A stretch of 64,000 nt of DNA from Tabrizicola sp. (GTDB lineage Bacteria; Pseudomonadota; Alphaproteobacteria; Rhodobacterales; Rhodobacteraceae), in assembly GCF_022842145.1 (NCBI RefSeq), contig NZ_JALHQD010000006.1:210441-274440 (forward strand), read 5' to 3'. Shown one piece after another: positions 29,187 to 38,755 of this stretch. Positions within the stretch are counted from its first letter, which is position 1. Every line of letters starts with the position of its first letter. A program made the translations under genes and the position numbers. Below the pieces are notes generated by a model, which made no database searches, was not told the origin of the DNA, and worked only from the letters and a program-made list of their open reading frames with translations.

Positions 29187-29213
29187 TTGACGTAGGCCCG
29201 CGTCTGGTATACT
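29187..29213 (+). promoter_or_regulatory. sigma70-like promoter for PBP1A gene
   Basis: TTGACG...TATACT (15-16 nt spacer) about 28 nt upstream of the ORF. Confidence 0.5.
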
Positions 29214-29240
29214 GCGGGGACGCAATCGGAAGGGACCGCG

Positions 29241-31802
29241 GTGCTCAGATTTGTTGGAAATGTTCTGGGCGGGATCTTCTCGGCGGCGACGCTTGGGCTG
29301 GTATTTGCCGCGCTGACCCTGGGCGGCATCTTCTTCATGTATTCCCGCGACCTGCCCAGCCACGAAAATCTGGCGCAATACACCCCAGCGACGATCAGCC
29401 GGATCTATTCCGGTGAAGGCCGGATCATCGACGAATTCGCGCAGGAACGCCGCCTCTTCGTCGCGTCCGAAGACATTCCGGACCTGGTGAAGCACGCCTT
29501 CATCAGCGCCGAGGACAAGAATTTCTACAACCACCACGGCTATGACACCCGCGGCATGGTCGCCGCCGTGGTCGAAGCCGTGCAAAGCCGCGGGCAAAGC
29601 ATGCGCGGCGCATCGACCATCACCCAGCAGGTGATGAAGAACTTCCTTCTGGACGGCTCGCGCAGTGTCGAACGGAAGATCAAGGAGATCATCCTTGCGA
29701 CCCGGCTGGAACAGACGCTGTCCAAAGACAAGATCCTTGAGCTCTATCTGAACGAGATCTTCCTCGGGAAGAACTCCTACGGGGTGGCGGCTGCGGCGCA
29801 GACCTATTTCAACAAATCGCTCAGCGATCTTGCCCCGCACGAGGCCGCGATGCTGGCCGCGATGCCGCAGGCGCCGGGGAAGTACGATCCGGTGACCGCC
29901 AAGGAACGGGTGACGGAACGCCGGAACTACGTCCTGCGCGAGATGTGGCAGAACGGCTATATCGACGAGGCGACCTATCTGTCCGAAAAGGACCAGCCGC
30001 TCCGGTCAGTCCAGAACGGCGATTTCGAGGCCTTCCGGGATGCGCTGCCGCCACGCGACTATTTCACCGACGAAATCCGCCGTCAGCTGTCCGGTGTCTT
30101 CGGCGAAGAGGAGTTCTTCTCGGGCGGGTTGACCATCCGCGCCACCGTGGACCCCGAGATGCAGAAGGCCGCCGCCGAGGCGCTGCGCAAGGGTCTGGAG
30201 CAGTACGACCGCAACCAGGGCGTCTGGCGCGGGACGGGCAAGACCCTTCCGGCCGAGGTGCTGGGCGCTGACGCTGCCTGGCGCGAGGCGCTGGCGAAGG
30301 TCGAGATCGCCCGCGATGTCGACACCTGGTTCCCCGCCGTGGTCTTGGAGCTGGGCGAGAACGACGCCCGGATCGGCATCGAAGGCGTGATGGACGATGA
30401 GGACGGGCATTTCATCCCGGCCGAGGATGTGACCTGGGCGCGCAAGCGGCTGGAGGGCGGCGAACTGGGCCGCAAGGCGCAGGTCGCGGGCGATCTTCTG
30501 TCCGTGGGCGATGTCGTGCTGGTCCGCGCCGTGACCAACGACGACGGCACCTTCAACCGCTGGTCGCTGCGCCAGATCCCGGAAGTCCAGGGCGCCTTCA
30601 TGGCGATGGACGTGAACACCGGGCGGGTCCTGTCGATGCAGGGCGGCTTCTCTTACCAGGACTCGGTCTTCAACCGCACCACACAGGCGACGCGCCAGCC
30701 CGGCTCCAGCTTCAAGCCTTTCGTCTATGCCGCCGCGTTGGACAGCGGTTTCACCCCCGCCACCATCGTCGTCGACGCCCCGATCGAGATCGAGACGCCG
30801 CAGGGTCTGTGGACCCCGAAGAACGCCTCGAACAAGTTCTACGGCCCGACGCCCCTGCGCACCGGGATCGAGCAAAGCCGGAACCTGATGACGATCCGCA
30901 TCGCGCAGGAAATCGGGATGCAGACTGTCGCCGGTTACGCCGAACGCTTTGGCGTCTATGACCGCATGGGTCCGTTCCTGGCGAACTCGCTCGGCGCGCA
31001 GGAGACGACGCTCTTCAAGATGGTCGCCGCCTATGCGATGTTCGCCAATGGCGGTGAGCGGGTCGAACCCACCCTGGTCGACCGGGTGCAGGACCGCTTC
31101 GGCAAGACGATCTACCGCCACGACCAGCGCGTCTGCGAAGATTGCGGCCAGCCGGACCTTGCACCGGGGCAGGGGGTCCGCATCGACACCAACCGCGAGC
31201 GGGTGATGAACGCGATCACCGCCTACCAGCTGACCAGCATGATGCAGGGCGTCGTCCAGCGCGGCTCGGCCAGCCGTCTGAACCTGCCGGTTCCGATCGC
31301 GGGCAAGACCGGCACCACGAACGACGCCAAGGACGTGTGGTTCATCGGCTATTCCTCGAACATCGTCGCGGGCTGCTACATCGGTTTCGACCAGCCGCGC
31401 ACCCTGGGCGAAAGTGCCTTCGGCGGCACGCTTTGCGTCCCTGTCTTCCAGGACTTCATGGAGGACGCGGTGAAGAAATACGGCGGTGGCGACTTCCGCA
31501 TTCCCCCCGGCGGCTATTTCCGCAAGATCGACCGTTTCAGCGGGATGCCGCTTCCGGACGACGCCTCGGGCGACAACGTGGTAGCCGAATACTTCCGCGA
31601 GGGCGAAGAGGCGCTGATCGGCATCGGCCTTGTCGTAGATGGCGGCTTTGCGATGGGCGAGAACCTGCCCCTCTTCGCCTATGGCGAGGGCGAGGGCGGC
31701 GGTGGCGATCAGGGCACCACCGTCACCAACTCGGAAGGCCAGCAGGTCGTCGTCCCGAAGAAGGCCGATTTCGGCACCGTTTCCTCGGGCGGGCTTTACT
31801 GA
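29241..31802 (+). CDS. penicillin-binding protein 1A
   Basis: GT51 AFISAEDKNFYNHHGYD, RGASTITQQVMKNFLL; TP QPGSSFKPFVYAAALD, AGKTGTTND. Confidence 0.95.
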   Translation: MLRFVGNVLGGIFSAATLGLVFAALTLGGIFFMYSRDLPSHENLAQYTPATISRIYSGEGRIIDEFAQERRLFVASEDIPDLVKHAFISAEDKNFYNHHGYDTRGMVAAVVEAVQSRGQSMRGASTITQQVMKNFLLDGSRSVERKIKEIILATRLEQTLSKDKILELYLNEIFLGKNSYGVAAAAQTYFNKSLSDLAPHEAAMLAAMPQAPGKYDPVTAKERVTERRNYVLREMWQNGYIDEATYLSEKDQPLRSVQNGDFEAFRDALPPRDYFTDEIRRQLSGVFGEEEFFSGGLTIRATVDPEMQKAAAEALRKGLEQYDRNQGVWRGTGKTLPAEVLGADAAWREALAKVEIARDVDTWFPAVVLELGENDARIGIEGVMDDEDGHFIPAEDVTWARKRLEGGELGRKAQVAGDLLSVGDVVLVRAVTNDDGTFNRWSLRQIPEVQGAFMAMDVNTGRVLSMQGGFSYQDSVFNRTTQATRQPGSSFKPFVYAAALDSGFTPATIVVDAPIEIETPQGLWTPKNASNKFYGPTPLRTGIEQSRNLMTIRIAQEIGMQTVAGYAERFGVYDRMGPFLANSLGAQETTLFKMVAAYAMFANGGERVEPTLVDRVQDRFGKTIYRHDQRVCEDCGQPDLAPGQGVRIDTNRERVMNAITAYQLTSMMQGVVQRGSASRLNLPVPIAGKTGTTNDAKDVWFIGYSSNIVAGCYIGFDQPRTLGESAFGGTLCVPVFQDFMEDAVKKYGGGDFRIPPGGYFRKIDRFSGMPLPDDASGDNVVAEYFREGEEALIGIGLVVDGGFAMGENLPLFAYGEGEGGGGDQGTTVTNSEGQQVVVPKKADFGTVSSGGLY

Positions 31803-31821
31803 CACCTCTCGCAGCGTCTGG

Positions 31822-31843
31822 CCGCGCCCTTGCCGGGGCGCGG
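31822..31843 (+). terminator. GC-rich hairpin downstream of PBP1A gene
   Basis: CCGCGCCC-TTGCCG-GGGCGCGG perfect stem. Confidence 0.45.
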
Positions 31844-31890
31844 TCAAACCCTTATGACCCTCGGCCAAGATCAAGGACTGGACCCGACCC

Positions 31891-33018
31891 ATGCGCGCCG
31901 AAACCCAAGCCAATATCGAGGCCATCGAAAAGACGCTGAAGCTTCTGGCGCAGCGGATGGACTGGGAAACAGCGCCGCACCGGCTGGAAGAATTCGATGC
32001 GATGATCGAAGACCCCGACCTCTGGAACGATCCGGCAAAGGCGCAGAAGCTGATGCGCGACCGTCAGGGGCTTCTGGACGCGGTCAACGCCTACAAGCTG
32101 ATCGACAGCGGGCTGAAGGAAAACGCCGAGCTGATCGAGCTTGGCGAGGCCGAGGGCGACACCGAGATCGTGCGCGAGGCCGAGGCGGCCCTGACCGACC
32201 TCGTCAAGGTCGCCGAGGCGAAGGAGCTGGAGGCGCTGCTGGACGGCGAGGCCGACGGCAACGACACCTTCCTGGAAATCAACGCCGGGGCCGGTGGCAC
32301 CGAAAGCTGCGACTGGGCGTCGATGCTGGCGCGGATGTATGTCCGCTGGGCCGAAAAGCGTGGCTTCACCGTGGAGTTGCAGTCGGAATCCGAAGGCGAC
32401 GGCGCGGGGATCAAGTCGGCCTCCTACAAGATTTCCGGCAAGAACGCCTATGGCTGGCTGAAGACCGAGGCCGGGGTCCACCGCCTGGTCCGCATCTCAC
32501 CCTATGACAGCGCCGCGCGGCGGCATACCAGCTTCTGTTCGGTCTGGGTCTACCCGGTCGTCGACGACAACATCGAGATCGAGGTTCAGGACAAGGACAT
32601 CCGGATCGACACCTACCGCTCCTCGGGCGCGGGTGGCCAGCACGTCAACAAGACCGACTCGGCCGTGCGGATCACCCACTTCCCGTCGGGGATCGTGGTG
32701 ACCTCCAGCCTGAAGTCCCAGCACCAGAACCGCGACATCGCGATGAAGGCGCTGAAATCCCGGCTTTACCAGCAGGAACTGGACCGCCGCACCGCCTCGA
32801 TCAACGAGGCGCATGAAAACAAGGGCGATGCGGGCTGGGGCAACCAGATCCGGTCCTACGTGCTGCAGCCCTACCAGATGGTGAAGGACCTGCGCACTGG
32901 CTACGAGACCTCGGATACCCAAGGCACGCTGGACGGCGATCTGGACGGGTTCATGTCGGCGACCTTGGCGCTGAACGCCAGCGGCAAGAAGCGCGGCGAC
33001 TTCGCGGACGTCGACTGA
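31891..33018 (+). CDS. prfB: peptide chain release factor 2
   Basis: EINAGAGGTESCDWASML, SSGAGGQHVNKTDSAVRITH; uninterrupted frame. Confidence 0.97.
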   Translation: MRAETQANIEAIEKTLKLLAQRMDWETAPHRLEEFDAMIEDPDLWNDPAKAQKLMRDRQGLLDAVNAYKLIDSGLKENAELIELGEAEGDTEIVREAEAALTDLVKVAEAKELEALLDGEADGNDTFLEINAGAGGTESCDWASMLARMYVRWAEKRGFTVELQSESEGDGAGIKSASYKISGKNAYGWLKTEAGVHRLVRISPYDSAARRHTSFCSVWVYPVVDDNIEIEVQDKDIRIDTYRSSGAGGQHVNKTDSAVRITHFPSGIVVTSSLKSQHQNRDIAMKALKSRLYQQELDRRTASINEAHENKGDAGWGNQIRSYVLQPYQMVKDLRTGYETSDTQGTLDGDLDGFMSATLALNASGKKRGDFADVD

Positions 33019-33068
33019 CGCCCGCAAAATCCTTGCCTGAAGCTTCGCCCCGCGCGTAACATTTGGGC

Positions 33069-33836
33069 ATGAGCGTCACGCATCCGCCCGCCACCCCGGA
33101 AATCAACCTGGTCGAGGCTTCCGACCTGCGCGAAAGTCTTGCGGCCGGATGGCGGGACTTCAAGCGCGCGCCGTTCCTTGGGCTGGCATTCTCGGCGGTC
33201 TATGTGCTGGGCGGCTGGCTGATCCTGTGGGCGATGACCACCAAGGGCCAGGTCTGGTGGACCTTGCCCGCCAGCGCCGGCTTCCCGATCCTGGGCCCCT
33301 TCATCGCCTGCGGGTTCTATGAAATCTCCCGGCGGCTGGAGGCGGAGGAGCCGTTGGTGGCCACGGAAATCTTCGGCGTGATCTTTCGCCAAAAGGACCG
33401 CCAGATCCCCGCCATCGCGGCGGTGATCGTGGTCTACTTCCTGTTCTGGAATTTCCTGTCGCACATGATCTTCGCCCTTTTCCTGGGCAACGCGACAATG
33501 ACCAATGTCTCGTCCTCGCTCGCGGTGTTCCTGACGCCCGAGGGGATGATCATGCTGGGCTTCGGGACGGTGGTGGGCGCGGTCTTTGCGACGCTTCTCT
33601 TCAGCCTGACGGTGGTCAGCCTGCCGATGCTTCTGGACCGCGAGGTGGATTTCGTGACCGCGATGCTGACCAGCTTTGCGCTGGTCAGGGAAAGTCCGGG
33701 GGTGATGCTGGGCTGGGGCGCGTTGATCGGGCTCTGCCTGTTCCTGGGGATGCTGCCCGGTTTCCTGGGCCTCTTCCTCGTCCTGCCCTTGTTCGGCCAT
33801 GCCAGCTGGCACCTTTACCGGCGCGCCATCACCTGA
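33069..33836 (+). CDS. DUF2189 domain-containing membrane protein
   Basis: 255 aa multi-TM, GPFIACGFYEISRRLEAEE, PLFGHASWHLYRR. Confidence 0.85.
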   Translation: MSVTHPPATPEINLVEASDLRESLAAGWRDFKRAPFLGLAFSAVYVLGGWLILWAMTTKGQVWWTLPASAGFPILGPFIACGFYEISRRLEAEEPLVATEIFGVIFRQKDRQIPAIAAVIVVYFLFWNFLSHMIFALFLGNATMTNVSSSLAVFLTPEGMIMLGFGTVVGAVFATLLFSLTVVSLPMLLDREVDFVTAMLTSFALVRESPGVMLGWGALIGLCLFLGMLPGFLGLFLVLPLFGHASWHLYRRAIT

Positions 33837-35268
33837 CCGGACGGGCGACCAGCAACGCAAGTCCTGCCGCCAGTGCGGCCATCAGACTGGAGGTCAGCGC
33901 GACTGTGCCGAAGGCCGCACCTGTTGCGGCCAGATGCTGGGCGCTGTCGCCTGTGACACCAAAGCCCGGCGCAACCGGCCCGTAGGCCTCCGCGGCCATC
34001 CGGCCCAACAGCGCCACGGCGATCAGGCCCGCGACGCGGGCCACGGCATTGTTCACGCCCGAAGCGGCGCCCTGTTCGCCATCCTCGGCCCCTTGCATCG
34101 CCGCCGCTGTCAGGGGGGCCACGACCAGACCCAGGCCTAGTCCCGCGAGCGCGGTCAGCGGCACCACATGGGCCCAGAACTGACCCATCGGTGCCGCAAG
34201 CCAAAGTCCCGCATAGGCCAGCGCAACCAGCGCCGAGCCTGCGGCCATCAGGGGCCCCGCGCCGTAGCGGTCCGCCATCCGGCCCGCCGGGGCGGAAAGG
34301 ACCCCGATCAGGATCGAGATCGGCAGGAAGGCCGCCGTCACCTCCAGCGCCGTCACGTTCCAGGCCGTGACCGCGGTCATCGGCAGGTAGAACATCACCC
34401 CGTTCAAGGCGAAGTAGAGGACAAAGGTCACCACATTCGTCACCGCCAGCGTCCGGTTGCGAAAGAGGCCCAACCGCAGCATCGGGGCAGGGGCCACGGC
34501 CTCCCAGACCAGAAAGGCGGCCAGACTGGCGAGGGCGGCCAGCGCGACCCAGGCCGGGGCTGCAGCGTCCGTCAGCGCCCAGGCCATCAGCCCCAGCCCC
34601 AGCGTCGCCAGTCCCGCTCCCGGCAGGTCGACCCGGACACCCGGCTTGCCGATGTCGCCAGGTGTGCGGCCGCGGACCAGCCACAGCGCGACCAGACCCA
34701 AAGGCAGGTTCAGCGCGAAGATCAGCCGCCAGCCAAGTTCGCCGCCCCAGGTGACGAACATGCCGCCAATCACCGGACCAAGCGCGGTGGTCAGGGTCGA
34801 TGCGGCGGCCCAAAGGCCAAGGGCCCGGCCCCGTTCGGCGCGGGGATAGGCGCGCGAGATCATCGCCATCGACCCCGGCACCATCATCGCTGCCCCGACA
34901 CCCTTCGCGGCGCGGGCGGCGATCATCTGCTCGGGTGTCATGGCGAAGGCGCAGGCCAGCGACCCCGCCACGAAAACCAGGATGCCCAGCGAGAAGATCC
35001 GCGCGATGCCGAAACGGTCGCCCGCAGCACCCCCGACCAGGACCAGCGAGGAGACGGCCAGAAGGTAGGAGGCGTTGATCCATTGCGCTTGTTGCAGCGA
35101 CGCCCCCAGCGCCTCCCGCATCGCGGGCAGCGCGATCGACGTCACCGACGAGTCGATGAACCCCATCGACGAGGCCAGGATCGCGGCCCAGAGGATGATG
35201 CCCCTGTCACCCTCGGCACAGAAGGAAACGGGCACCGGAGTGCCCTCCGATGCCCGCGCAATGGTCAT
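33829..35268 (-). CDS. DHA2-type MFS drug transporter
   Basis: 14-TM-like; SSVTSIALPAMREALGASLQQAQWINASYLL. Confidence 0.92.
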   Translation of the reverse strand: MTIARASEGTPVPVSFCAEGDRGIILWAAILASSMGFIDSSVTSIALPAMREALGASLQQAQWINASYLLAVSSLVLVGGAAGDRFGIARIFSLGILVFVAGSLACAFAMTPEQMIAARAAKGVGAAMMVPGSMAMISRAYPRAERGRALGLWAAASTLTTALGPVIGGMFVTWGGELGWRLIFALNLPLGLVALWLVRGRTPGDIGKPGVRVDLPGAGLATLGLGLMAWALTDAAAPAWVALAALASLAAFLVWEAVAPAPMLRLGLFRNRTLAVTNVVTFVLYFALNGVMFYLPMTAVTAWNVTALEVTAAFLPISILIGVLSAPAGRMADRYGAGPLMAAGSALVALAYAGLWLAAPMGQFWAHVVPLTALAGLGLGLVVAPLTAAAMQGAEDGEQGAASGVNNAVARVAGLIAVALLGRMAAEAYGPVAPGFGVTGDSAQHLAATGAAFGTVALTSSLMAALAAGLALLVARPVR

Positions 35269-35279
35269 GGTGGGGTGGC

Positions 35280-35786
35280 TTATTCGGCGTCGGACGCAGG
35301 GACGGGCGTGTCCAGACGGACCGCGCCACCGGGGCCGCGGCCATTGGCCAGCGGGTCTTCCTGACGCTGAACCGAACCCTCGAAATGGGCGCCCGATTCG
35401 ATGGCGATGGTCTTGTGGATGATGTCGCCCTCGACCCGGGCGGTGGAGGTCAGGCGGACCTTCAGCCCGCGCACGCGACCGATCACCCGGCCGTTGACGA
35501 CGATGTCGTCGGCGACAATCTCGCCGCGGATGGTGGCGCTTTCGCCGACGGTCAGAAGATGCGCGCGGATGTCACCTTCCACGGTGCCCTCGACCTGGAT
35601 GTCGCCCGTGGTCCGCAGATTGCCCACGACGGTCAGATCCGACGACAGCACCGAGGCGGATGCCTTGCCCTTCGGAGCCGAGGGGGTGAAATCCATGCTG
35701 GGCTTGGTCATCGGGGTCTCCGGGGTTTTGGGCTTCTCGACCTCGGCCTTCGGGCCCGGCTCGTTGATGCGGCTCTTAGAAAACAT
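35280..35786 (-). CDS. bactofilin family polymer-forming protein
   Basis: VLSSDLTVVGNLRTTGDIQVEGTVEGDIRAHLLTVGESATIRGEIVADDIVVNGRVIGRV. Confidence 0.94.
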   Translation of the reverse strand: MFSKSRINEPGPKAEVEKPKTPETPMTKPSMDFTPSAPKGKASASVLSSDLTVVGNLRTTGDIQVEGTVEGDIRAHLLTVGESATIRGEIVADDIVVNGRVIGRVRGLKVRLTSTARVEGDIIHKTIAIESGAHFEGSVQRQEDPLANGRGPGGAVRLDTPVPASDAE

Positions 35787-37113
35787 TCTTCGCTGCCTTT
35801 ATGAAGGTCATCGGGTTTACGGCGTCACCGCCGAGGCGGACCTCGTAGTGGAGATGTGTGCCGGTGGAACGGCCTGAGTTGCCCATATCACCGATCCGGT
35901 CGCCGCGCGATACCCTTTGTCCGACCTCGACCCGGATCTGGCTGAGGTGCGCGTAGCGCGTCTCGACGCCAAAGTCGTGCTTGATCTTCACCAGACGGCC
36001 ATAGCCATTGTCCCAGCCGGCATGGACGATCACCCCGTCCGCGGTGGAAAAGACCGGCGTGCCATAGGCCCCCGCCATGTCGGTGCCTTCGTGCATCCGG
36101 GTGCCTGCTCCCTTGGGGTCCTGGCGGTAGCCAAAGCCCGAGGTCCAGCGGAAGCTGTCCTTGACCGGCATCGCGAAGGGAAGCTTGAACGCCGCGATGC
36201 GGTACATGTTCATCCGGTCCAGGCCGGTCAGGATCGCATTGGCCCGCAGTTCTTCGGCCGAAGGTGCGGCACCCGAGGTCGAGAACGATATCGGCGTCAG
36301 CGGGCCGCCCTGACCCGAGTAGCCCTCGCGCACCGCGCCGATCAGGTCGTCGGGCGACATGCCGGCCTCGCGGAACATCTTGTCCAGGGGTTCCACCGAG
36401 ACGGTCAGCGCCTCTTCCAGCCGGGTGAAGATCGCGTCGTTGCGCAGCTGCATCGCTTCCTTGGCGTCGGCGACCAGTGCGGCCTCCTCGCGCGCGGCTT
36501 CGGCATCGGCGAGGACCTCGTTGCGTTCCTCGGCGGCGTCGCCCAAAGCCCCGGTCAGGAACTCCAGCGTGGCCACGGTGTCACCCGCACGGCCCAGTTC
36601 GGTTGCAACACCCGATTGCGAATTCAGCGCCAGCGTCACGCGGTCGGCTTCGGCCCGGGCGGTGTCGCGGTCCTTGATCGTCTCGCGCAGCGTGTCCTGG
36701 ATCGCCTCGATCCCGGTCTCCAGCTCGCGCCGGCGGTCTTCGGAGGCAAGCAGACGCTCCTGCATTTCCGACACCTGGGTCAGCGCGATGCTGAACCGCT
36801 CCTGCGCGCGGGCGGCTTCCTCGGCCCGCAGGTCGCGGTCGGACGAGAGCGCGGTCAGCCGCTCTTCGTACAGCGCCTGTTGGCGCATCGACTGTTCGCG
36901 CGCCGAACCGGCACCAATGGAATCCATCATGATCAGCGCGGTGGCGACGATGGTCCAGGCCAGCGCCAGGGTTCCGCCCACGATCCCGATGATCTGCGTC
37001 GCCGGTCGCAGCCGGATGAAGCGGGTTTCGGTGTCGGACTTCAGGAACAGGCGTTGTTCAGGGAAATGCCGTTCCAGGCTTTGGTGGAACCGATAGGCGA
37101 GGCGATTCAGCAC
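35776..37113 (-). CDS. M23 family metallopeptidase (LytM, with TM and coiled coil)
   Basis: HEGTDMAGAYGTPVFSTADGVIVHAGWDNGYGRLVKI, THLHYEVRLGG. Confidence 0.95.
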   Translation of the reverse strand: MLNRLAYRFHQSLERHFPEQRLFLKSDTETRFIRLRPATQIIGIVGGTLALAWTIVATALIMMDSIGAGSAREQSMRQQALYEERLTALSSDRDLRAEEAARAQERFSIALTQVSEMQERLLASEDRRRELETGIEAIQDTLRETIKDRDTARAEADRVTLALNSQSGVATELGRAGDTVATLEFLTGALGDAAEERNEVLADAEAAREEAALVADAKEAMQLRNDAIFTRLEEALTVSVEPLDKMFREAGMSPDDLIGAVREGYSGQGGPLTPISFSTSGAAPSAEELRANAILTGLDRMNMYRIAAFKLPFAMPVKDSFRWTSGFGYRQDPKGAGTRMHEGTDMAGAYGTPVFSTADGVIVHAGWDNGYGRLVKIKHDFGVETRYAHLSQIRVEVGQRVSRGDRIGDMGNSGRSTGTHLHYEVRLGGDAVNPMTFIKAAKNVF

Positions 37114-37282
37114 GTGGGGGTCATCCGTTCTTGCCCTGGCAGGGGCTTCAATAGGTTACCCCAAGGCGGCTGGCCCCAGGCTCGGACCTGATTAGCCATG
37201 CTGTTTCAGGGTCGCAACAATTTTGACCACAGGCTGAGTTTTTCCGCGCGGGACCCGGGGATTATCGGCAAAAAACCGCCGA

Positions 37283-38098
37283 TCACTCCCCGTCTTCGGT
37301 GAGCGGCCAATAGAAATCGGGCGGAATCCCGGCATCGGCCCGCTTTGCCTCGTTGAAGGGCGGTTTCAGCTGGCCGTGGAAATACCGGCGGACCAGGGCG
37401 TGGAACACCTCTTTCGGGTCGGTCCCGTCGCGACCGCAAAGCCAGTTGAACCACTTCGACCCATAGGCGACATGGGCCACTTCCTCGGCGTAGATCACCT
37501 CCAGCGCGGCCAGGGCCTGGGTTTCGCCGTGCTTGCGAAAGACCTCTATCATGCCCGGCGTCACGTCCAGCCCGCGCGCCTCCAGCACCATCGGCACGAC
37601 GGCCAGGCGGCCATGCAGGTCGAGGGCGGTATCCTCGGCGGCGCGCCACATTCCGGCATGGGCGGGCAGCGCGCCGTAGTGGCTGCCCATCGCCTCCAGA
37701 CAGTCGCAGATCAGGTTGAAATGCTTGGCTTCTTCGTCGGCGGCCTTGACCCAGTCGTCGTAGAAGCCCAGCGGCATCGGGTGGTCGGCGAAACGTGCGA
37801 TGATGTCCCAGTGCAGGTCGACCGCATTCAGTTCGATATGCGCCACGGCATGCAGAAGCGCGATGCGACCCTCGGGGCTGCCGGGGCGGCGGCGCGGGAC
37901 ATCCTTCGGGGACAGAAGCACGGGCGCTTCCGGGCGGGCAGGGCGCAGCGGTGGCTCGGCCCGGCCGATGGGCAGGGACTGGTTCGCCGCGCGGGCGGCA
38001 AACCAGGTGGCGGCATGGGCACGACCAAGCGCCGTCTTTGCGCGACCATCGGCGGTGGTCAGAACCTCGACCGCAAGTTCAGCCAGGCTTTGCGTCAT
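37283..38098 (-). CDS. ferritin-like domain protein, DUF455 family
   Basis: LLHAVAHIELNAVDLHWD, DEEAKHFNLI, EEVAHVAYGSKWFNWLC. Confidence 0.9.
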   Translation of the reverse strand: MTQSLAELAVEVLTTADGRAKTALGRAHAATWFAARAANQSLPIGRAEPPLRPARPEAPVLLSPKDVPRRRPGSPEGRIALLHAVAHIELNAVDLHWDIIARFADHPMPLGFYDDWVKAADEEAKHFNLICDCLEAMGSHYGALPAHAGMWRAAEDTALDLHGRLAVVPMVLEARGLDVTPGMIEVFRKHGETQALAALEVIYAEEVAHVAYGSKWFNWLCGRDGTDPKEVFHALVRRYFHGQLKPPFNEAKRADAGIPPDFYWPLTEDGE

Positions 38099-38167
38099 CG
38101 GTCAGGTCCCGCAAATCTATTCGAAAAGATTGCATATTCCCTCGAAGGAATTTGCGGACCCCTTCTG

Positions 38168-38629
38168 TCACAGCGCCTGCGCTGCCGCCAGCACCTCGTC
38201 GGCGTGGCCCTTGACGCTGACCTTGTTCCAGACCCGCGCCACCTGACCTGCGCCGTCGATCAGCACCGTCGTCCGCTCGATCCCCATGTAGGTCTTGCCG
38301 TACATGCTTTTCTCCAGCCAGACGCCGTAATCCTCGCAGGTGTGACCCGCCTCGTCCGACGCCAGGATGATCCCCAGACCGTGCTTCTTGCAGAACTTCT
38401 CGTGGCTTTTGACGCTGTCCTTCGACATGCCGATCACCGTGGTCCCCGCGGCCGCAAACTCGGCCTGGCGGGCGTTGAAGTCCTGGGCTTCCAGCGTGCA
38501 ACCCGGCGTGTCGTCCTTGGGGTAGAAGTACAGGACCACCTTGCCGGGCTTCAGCCCCGAAAGCGTCACGGTGCCGCCACCATCGCGGGGCAGGGTGAAA
38601 TCGGGGGCGGTCTGTCCGGCGGAAATCAT
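38168..38629 (-). CDS. bcp: thioredoxin-dependent peroxiredoxin (BCP type)
   Basis: VVLYFYPKDDTPGCTLEAQDFNA. Confidence 0.93.
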   Translation of the reverse strand: MISAGQTAPDFTLPRDGGGTVTLSGLKPGKVVLYFYPKDDTPGCTLEAQDFNARQAEFAAAGTTVIGMSKDSVKSHEKFCKKHGLGIILASDEAGHTCEDYGVWLEKSMYGKTYMGIERTTVLIDGAGQVARVWNKVSVKGHADEVLAAAQAL

Positions 38630-38755
38630 GGGCGGCTCCTTGCCTTGTGCACGTTTGTGACTTTGCATCTAGTTGCCTTCGCGCAAAGATAAAGGCAGGG
38701 AAAGCACCGGCGCTCTGCACGGGGCGACGGCAGGTGAGCGGGGCGCCAACTTCAG

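Noticed and set aside
30006-31925. 639-aa minus-strand ORF
   Set aside because: Shadow of PBP1A, which has full catalytic motifs.
31891-33018. Programmed +1 frameshift in prfB
   Set aside because: The prfB frame is continuous from its start; no in-frame TGA with an upstream slippery CTT is needed to explain it.
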